Shown here: one piece after another, positions 33,401 through 42,400 of the stretch
Numbering within the stretch: the first letter of the stretch is position 1
Layout: each line of letters begins with the position of its first letter
Assembly (NCBI GenBank): GCA_905116865.2
Contig: CAJHNH020004602.1
Location: forward strand, 1,484,495-1,548,494
Reading direction: 5' to 3'
DNA: 64,000 nt
Source: Candidula unifasciata
Lineage: Eukaryota; Mollusca; Gastropoda; Stylommatophora; Geomitridae
Position numbers and translations under genes: made by a program
Notes under the pieces: generated by a model
Seen by the model: only the letters and a program-made list of their open reading frames with translations
Told to the model about the DNA's origin: nothing
Database searches by the model: none

Positions 33401-36400
33401 TCTTCTTCCTCTTAATTACACAATCCCAAATATCAACATCAATGATATCATGGTTTGTGCCTTCCACGACTGTTATTTCTAAACCACTCTGATATTTCTT
33501 CTTCATCTTCTTCATGTTCACCGGCTGTAAACTCTGGTGAAAAGTTCTAGTTGTTCATCTACTTCTGGACTGCAGTCCTGTTCCAGAACCTGAGTTTTGC
33601 GTGTGCATCCATTTGACTGATCTGACTCGTTTGTATGCAGACTGCTGGTTCATTGCCTCTCAGGCAGATGCACTCCGACTTCGAAGGAAGCTCCCAATTA
33701 GTCAACTCTTACGACATGCTTTTGGGTCGGCAGTGGGTCTATCTTTGTTTTCCCTATCACAGGACCCCGGAACCCACACGAGGAACTCTGATATATATAT
33801 ATATATATATTTGAACAGGACTGCACAATCTTACCAGTCATTAACACAAGGTTTGTTGAGAGCTGGTTAAGAATTTATTCTCACTTAAGAGTCAAAGGGC
33901 ATGGGGGGAAAAAATAGGGGGGGGGGGGGGGGGAGAGACAGTGGACGATTACAACTGAGAAGTTATACATCAAAGCTGTGGCTTCTCTCTCATCTGGCTG
34001 GGTCTTTCTTCACAGACAGCGTGGCAGCTGCTACGTGTGAAACACAAACATGAACCCCATTGTTTCCATGAAAACCTCAAAGAGTTTCTTAACTAAATTT
34101 GCAACAAACACAAGCAGCTGGCCGAACAGTTAAGATTATGGGCTCTCATGCGAGAGATCAAGGTTCAAATCCTTAGCAATGCTGGAGATTTTTCTATTGG
34201 GGCCACAACAAAAACCTAACCTGCAGTCGGTGATGACAGTAACTAGCCTTAAATCTTCATGATCCCCCCCCCCCACCCCTTTGGCTACACCACAGAAGTG
34301 GTAAATACAGAAAGTAATTGTGAGTTTTTTTACAACTGGCGACAAACATAAAGCAGCATAAAATGTTACCTGGACAGAAATATGGAGTGCTCTGCCCCCA
34401 GTCGTGTAAATAACTCATGTTGTTGCGTGACATCTATAGACCTGAACACATCTGCAGGGCGGTCATGTACTGCCAGTGACCTGATGGCACAGAATATATG
34501 TTTGAAAAAATAAATTACATCAGCACAGGTGATGACAAAAAATATGGACAACATCAATGGGAAAAGCAGAACAAGGCTTTGCATCAGCAAATGATGAAGG
34601 AGAATCCAGACTCACTCACTCGCTCGCTCACACGCGTGTGTGCGTGCGTGTGTGTGTGTGTGTAAGATAAAAAATATATAAACAGTACAAACTCCATCAT
34701 GTAAGCTTTCAGTCTTCAGAAAAGATTACTTTCAGTGATGTTTTCACTATCTGTATCTTCTACATTATTCGCCCTCAAAGGGTAGTTGGCATGTTGTGCT
34801 GTGGTTTACTGCTAGGCTGTGACATCTGTGCTTTCAGCTAAACACATCTGATTTCAGCAAACTGCTTATTGGAAGGGGGGGGGCCTCTTTATCCTCTTAA
34901 TTAATCCTCAATGTTAGACAGGTTACATCCACCCTCAGTGGATCTTCAATAGCTAAACAGAGATAAAAGGCAACGAGTAAGCTGATTTACTGTCTTAGTT
35001 GTAACAACTTTGGGAAACTGATGATCAGCTAAGAAACAAATGAAGTGTCATATATGATAGACTGCTGCTGGTTGACACAAATACTAAAAAATTAACTCAG
35101 CTGGCTAAAAATCTGGTATCACCTGAGGTAGCAGCAAGCAGGATCACAGGTTAAAAATGATGCAAGCTCTGCATCTATGCAAACAATTACCACCCCTACA
35201 CTCCATATCTGCTAAGGCAGACAGAGCAATGCAGGTTTGTCCTGAGTATAATTATGTTGACTCTCAAAAGGGCATTTAAATCAAGGCAATGCCCACTGCC
35301 TTTCTATAACAAAACTGTGGGAAGGGGAGGGCCGACAAATACACCCCATCCCTCCCCAGTGTGTAAGAGGGTAAAGCTGCCCCGCACAGATTTTCTTTTT
35401 TTTTTTTTTTTTTTTCAGTATCTGTTAATACATTTCACATTATGTTTTTTTGAAATTTAGCACATTATTATTATTTAATTATTGTATTTTTATTACATAT
35501 TTAAACAAGCCCAGCAATCAGAAAGCAGGGAATGATCATCAATATGTGTCTTGCCACATTGCTTAGCTGTCCATATCTGTCCCCAGTTTTCAATCCTTGG
35601 GGTTATGGATCCTTTTATTGACAATATTCCTCCAGGTCACAATCATCGACTGTCCATTCCATCTCTCAGTCTCATGCTGATCTTTTAAACTGCCATGATG
35701 TCGTTCAATGCTCCTCATATCATCAATGACCATAGAACACTGCTTGTCTAATTCCTACAGTTGTGGAAAATGTTCCTACATTCATTTGCTCTCTCCAGAA
35801 CAGCAATCAGTCTGTAAAAGTGAAGCGTAAGGCTGCTCTTATCAGCTGGATAAACAATAAAGAGGCACACAATTACTCCCCACACCCCTAATAAAAACTT
35901 GACATCAATGCTCACCGAATTTTCCAGTTGGACTCTAAATCCTGTTTCATGGCCTGGGTAACACAAAGATTGTATAATGCCAGCCTGCCACATTTTTCTT
36001 CATACCTGAAAAATTCATGACAATCTTTGTTTATGTGCCTTATATTACACTCAGAATTTAAAGTAAGTTACAAATTTTACAGACGTAAAATTTGAAAAAA
36101 AAAATAGTATCTAGATATAATAATAATTCTGTAGATGATGATATTGATATAATCTCTATGACTGTGAGAAGGTAGCTTAACACAGTTTTCTCCAATTCCA
36201 ATGTAGTTGGAGCAGATAGTGTCATAGGCCACTCAATCTTGCCCTCTGTAGCAGCAAGGTAATCCCATGTCGAGGTGGCCAAGCCATTTATCTCGCGCTC
36301 TAAAGGCCATGGATGCATTTTACGATGTGTCAGTCAGCTCATGAGTGCAATTTTTTTTATTTAGATCCATGGGGACTGTCGCAGGAGCTATAGAGCTCAT

Positions 36401-39400
36401 GCTTTGTGTGATGCTCTTGGAACGTGAACTTTTTGTGTGTATTCATGTCTGTACATGTGGTTTTGTTGATTTACGTAATGTGCTGATGAAATCATTATCA
36501 TTATCAGTTCTCGTTAAGCCTAGTGGCACATGAGGCTTCAGGGAGGACTTTCCATGCTTTCCTGTCCTGTGCAATCTTCAGTGCAGTTTTCCATGTCAGA
36601 AATGCCGCATTCAGGTCACTTTCCATCGTTCGTCTCCATGTTGTTTTTGGGCGCCCCTGTTTTTTCTTTCCCTCTGGTGTCCATGTGAGAGCTGTTTTGG
36701 CAGGTATATCAGGATTCATTCTCATAACGTGGCCAAGCCATTTCCATCTTCTCTTGGTTATCATACTGTCTTAAGTTTCTTGGTTTGTGACTTGAAGTAG
36801 TTCAGTGTTTGAGATTGTATCTGGCCAGAAAATTTTGGTAATTCTACGTAGACATGTGTGGTGGAAGGTGGACAGCTTGTGTGCATCCTTTTTGGTCATT
36901 CTTTAGCATTCCGCTCCATAAAGAAGAACTGGCAAAATGATGCTCTTGTAGAGTCGGAGTTTCGTTCCTCTGCAGTAATTGTTGGATTTCCAGATTTGCC
37001 TCATCCTTCCAAAAGTATCTCTAGCTTTGTTCAGACGGGACTGTATGTCCTCTTCGGTCCCTCCCGGCAGGGACACCACGCTGCCAAGATATGTGAAATG
37101 TTCTACATTTTCAAGAGTTTGGTTATTTATGGTCACTGGTTGTTGGGTTGGACAAGCAGTCCAAACCAAGTGCTGATAAAGCTCTGTAGATTCAAAGTTC
37201 ACTTTCCGTGTGTGTTTGTTATATTGTGAAGATAGAGTGGATAGAGTAGAGTAGATAGTGTGGATAGAGACTGAACTATAAATAATAAAACACAGTGCAA
37301 TAAGTCGACCCTCTTGACTTTAACTGCAGCAGCAGGTCTTCATTATGGTTTCCTCTTGTGTGGGTTCTGGGGCCCAAGTGTGAGGAGGGAAAAAAAACAA
37401 CAGTGCCACTGCCTCCCTAACAAAGATGTTGTAAAAGGCAGCTATTTAGGGGTCTGCTGAAATCAGAGGGTTGGGCCAAAAGGCAGACATTGCATCCTAG
37501 CTGCCCTTTCAAGGGCAAATATGAAAGAAAAAGAAGTAGGGGCAGCTTAAGTCTTAATTCCAAGGCCAGATGTATTGTCTGGGTTGTATTCAGTCTGTGT
37601 CTGTTTGGCCTACCCTTGATGCTGTCTATCCAATGTTTTCTTTGTCTTTACCTGACTCTATATCAATATTTATTCTTGTTAGATGTTTGCATCACTACTG
37701 GATCATTTCATTAATTAAAAAGGTTAGATCTTTATACACGATGAAACAAATACAAAAGTCAAATTTGTAACTGCCTTACCATTTGGCAAATCTGACCAAT
37801 GGATGTTCAGGTTTCAAAGCTAAGGAAAGAATGGTGTAGCCATAATTGTGCCAGTCAATCACCAGGTCACAGAAGCGAATCTTACACACAATGTAAGAGA
37901 CTAGCATGGTTGGTATTGATGGTGGATTCTGAAACAAAATAATCACAAGTGAAATACAACCGCTAACACACTGGTCCTTCAATGCTCAAGATGCCAAAAA
38001 CTAAGATCAACATGTGTCTACTCTTCCTATGTAAGCATCTGTAGTTTACATATTGTCAACAGATTTCATTATACCAAGATACCCGATCCGAATGGTGTGG
38101 TGTGTTGACCATTTGGGCAGCAATGGCAAACTAATGAATATAAAATTGGATACAAAAACAAGGCATCTCTGTGGTAACTTACCCATCCTTTGACATTTAC
38201 AGTTTTAAAAAAAATAGGTCAAATTATATCTCTGTTGCCCTCAGACTTTTCCTTCCATTAACATTTTCCACAGATTGTAATGTCAATTGATGTGATCAAG
38301 GCACTTTGTCTTTCTCATTTGTATCTTTCATCAGCACCCACTTTCTTTCTTCTATTATTGTTTTAAACAGTTCTAGAACTGATTTGCTTTGTCTTTTGTT
38401 TCCCTCTATGAAATGCATCCCAGTCTTCTGAACACCCACCAGTCAAAGTCTATAATTCTGCTTCATGACATTTGTCCATATCTACTCAACAGACAGAAAG
38501 AAGTATTCCATGCACACAACATTTGATTTTAGATTCTGTTACTTCTGTGCTAATAGAATTATGTTTCATATTTCTGAATGTACACTCTGAAACTGTGTTT
38601 GTATAATGTCCGTGTGGCAGGTAACATCTCTTGGGATTGTTTCACTAAGCTGGATGAACATGATGATAGCTGCCTATTGGTCATGTCTTCCTATTCCCTT
38701 TGAGAAGTGGAATTTCATAAAGAAGCTGGACTCCAAGGTTAATATAGCCTAAAATAGGTATCAGGACATATTATGGGAAATAAAGGTGGCTGGGTTTTTT
38801 CTTCTTCTTCAAAAACAGATCCAGGCTCTCAGGCTGACCCAGCCTAAAAAAAGTAATTAGCTGGGAAGTAAAGGTAACCAGTGAGTTGTTGACCACATCC
38901 CCCACTGAGTGCCAACTGGTCTCTAACATCGTGAGTCTAGCATCATAAACCCCAAGTCTTTGAGGTAAACAAACAAGGGCTCCCTTTTCTCTATACACAA
39001 AGTCTCTGACCTGGATGAATATGGAAGACATGTTTGGAAGCAGCAGAAGTGTCCATGCCAGGAAAGTTGACTGCCATATCACTTTCAAAAAGTAACCAAG
39101 CAATCGTGGAATTTCTGTTCAAACATAAATAAATGATCAGTTAATTAACACAGCTGTTACCTATACACACCAAACTATTATTACTATTATAAAACAGATT
39201 TAATCGAGGAGGCAATTCATTCATTAGCGGACAATAAGGCAGCAGGTGATGATGGAATTACTGCAGAAATGCTCAAGACAGCAGATGATATGACCAATAA
39301 CTAAGTGAATGATTTGTTTAGGCATTAAGGTAACCTTACGGACTGTAACAACTGGAGAGACTTTTCGTATAATAACTGTTCATTAAATTAAAGGGGTGGT

Positions 39401-42400
39401 GGAAAATATACCTGAGAGAGGAACAAGCAGGTTTTCTGCCTGGAAGAAGCTGCTTAGATCAAATAATTACTGTGAGACTTATTTTAGAGGAATCTGCACA
39501 CACACAAAAACCCTCACTTATTTTGAATTCCATCGACTTTAAAAAGGCTTTTAATGGTTTCCACAGAACATCACTGTGGGGAATTTTTGAATACTATAGT
39601 ATACCAATAAAAATAATCTGGCATAATCAAAGCAATCTTTGAAGGTTCAGAGTATGCACTGCAAGCAGATGACGGTTTATGGGATGGGTTTGCAGTTAAA
39701 ACAGGAGAGAAACATGGATGTATTTTATCTCCCTCATTATCTGGCATAATCATTGACTGAATGATGAAAAAGAAAGTTGTGTTGGAAACAGCAGCACTGA
39801 CTTGGTGAAGAACACACAATTGGAAAATTTCAGTTTTGCAGATGATACTTTTCTGTTAGGAAAAACAGAGGATTTTGCAAAAATAGCATCTAAAGCTGGA
39901 CAACAAATAAGTTATGCAAAGACAAATATTTTGAAGACACAAATAACAGATCAAACAGATGTAACACTAGACAGAAAAATAATTAAAGATCAATTTACTT
40001 AGTTAAGTAGTAAGACTGATAGTCAAAGAGAGTCAAAGAAAGAAATTATGATACACCATGTCAAGGCATCAGCAGCTTTTAAAAACTTGAACAAAATAAG
40101 GAATTCTAAATCATTTTGTTACAGAACCAAGCTACCCATTTCCAATTCTAATGTTATTTCAGTTTTAACATATGCCACTGACAGATGGAAAACCCTTAAA
40201 GATATGGAACAAAAGTTAAATGCATTCAAAAACAAATGCTTGAGGAAATGATGAACATAAAATAGTATGAATTCAAGAGAAGTCAAGAAATAAGAGAGAT
40301 GTCTGAGCAACTACTAGTATCAACAGTTACAATGCAGAGAAGATGGCGCTATACTGGACACACTAGTAGAAGACACGAACAGAGAATTATCAAACAGGCA
40401 CTGAAATAGGAAACAGGTGGATTGAGAATACAAAGACGTCCAAGAGAAACCCTAAGACAAAAATTAATGAGAGTGGCCAAAGGTGCTGAACTGGATTTCA
40501 CCCATGATATCAAGGTGATTGCACAGGACAAAACAGAATGGATAAACAGACTGCGAGCCTGTGTGACACATAATGGCACAACAGGAATTCAAATGAATGA
40601 ATACAATGTAAATATTTTTCCTACATATATACTATACCAGTGGTTCTTATCCTTCCTAATGCTGTTACCCTTTAATACAGTTACTCATGTTGTAGTGACC
40701 CCCAACCATAACATTATTTTTTTTGCTACTTCATAACTTCAGTGAAATTGTGTTTTCCTATGGTCTTAGGTGACTCATTTGAAATGGTCATTTGACCCCC
40801 AAAAGGGTCGCGACCCACAGGTTGAGAAATGCTGTACTATATTTTTCAATACTGGTGGTCGATCAGTTTTTATACTTTTTTTCTTTTTTTTTTCTCTTTT
40901 CTTCTTTATTTCTTTCCTCTAAACTATGTTCTGCCCTTTCATCATCTTGTTTTGAAAAAGCATCCCAAAAAAGCTGTGGATACACTGCAGTCAATTTTTT
41001 TTTTTTTTAAATGATTTGAAAATACAATAAACTAATCAGAAAGAACACTCACTTGCTAAAACACGGGGTGGTTCACGCACATGAAAAATCTCAATATTTT
41101 CATTCTGTAGAACATCTTTGTGGGGTGTGGAACCTGGATATCAGTTGAAATAATATTCATGATACTAAAAGTTAAAACAGAGACAAGGCTTGATATTTGC
41201 ATGTTTGAAGCCAAATTTTGCATCCAGGTCTTCCTTCGTAAGATTCTCATTTTCTGAGCCCTGTAGTCTTCTTCCTCTTTGCGTTCGCCAGCTGTAAACT
41301 CCAGCGGAAGGTTCTGGTTGTTGATCCACTTCTGGACTCAAGTCCTGTTCCAGAAACTGAGTGTTGCGTGCACATCCATTTCTCAGATATTACTTATTTG
41401 TATGCAGACTATTGGTTCCTTGCCTCTCAGGCAGATGTACTCCCAATTAGTTGACAATTATGACATGCTTTTAAGTATGCAGTGGGTCTATTCTTGTTTT
41501 CCCCATAATTGGGCCCCTGAACCCACAAGGGGAAGGACCTGTAGTAAAAAATAAACACAGACTGTTCAACAGCTGATAATTATTTTTCTCTTCCACAATA
41601 GCAGTTGCATAAGTAAAAATTTAATTTAATGGAAACTGACAATCTGGTCAATAATGGCTGCAGGTTTTCAATGAAAAAAGGGCAAATTCAATTATCTTCT
41701 TCTTCTTCTTAAACATTAGACATATTCCCCCCCCCCCCTCCCGTGTGGGTTCCGGGGCCCCATTGTGGGGAAAACAAGAATAGACTTACTGCCTTCCCAA
41801 AAGCATGTCGTAAGAGTCGACTAATTGGGGAGCTTCCTTTGAAGTCGGAGTGCATCTGCCGGAGAGGCAAGGAACCGATAGTCTGTATTCAAGAGAATGA
41901 GATCTGTTGCACACGCAACACTCATGTTCTGGAGCAGGACTACAGTTCAGTAGTGGACAAGCAACCAGAACCTTCCACCAGAGTTTACAGCTGGTGAACG
42001 GGAAAAAAAAGAAGAAGATTAGACATATTCAAATAACTGAGCTGCGCACACAGGACTTCAAACTTAGGTTTTGGCTGCATCTGCTTCCTACTAATTAAAC
42101 TGTGTAACAAGGACATTTACTGATTTAGTAAACTAAAAATTAAAATAGTAAAAAAACTAAAATGGTTTGGCGAGTACATATGTAGAGACAAGAAACTCTG
42201 GAAACTTCCCAGTTCTAAATTGCTTGCAAGTTCATGAGAAGTTCCAGAAAATCAGGATAAACATTAATTATCAATTTCAACAGAAAATTGAAAGGGGAGA
42301 ATAACTACATGTGAAATGCGTTGTCTCAGCAAGGTAACTAACAGCACTAGACAAGACAGAGCTATCAATACCAGCATTAGACATAAAGTTGGGCTATCTT

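Noticed and set aside
34110..34185. tRNA-Leu gene
   Set aside because: The promoter boxes are tRNA-like but the acceptor stem does not pair; it is a SINE head.
36058..36318. Minus frame beginning [18 protein letters not shown] as a possible exon
   Set aside because: It fits no gap in the ALG1 model, has no suitable splice borders and I do not recognise a family; probably repeat-derived.
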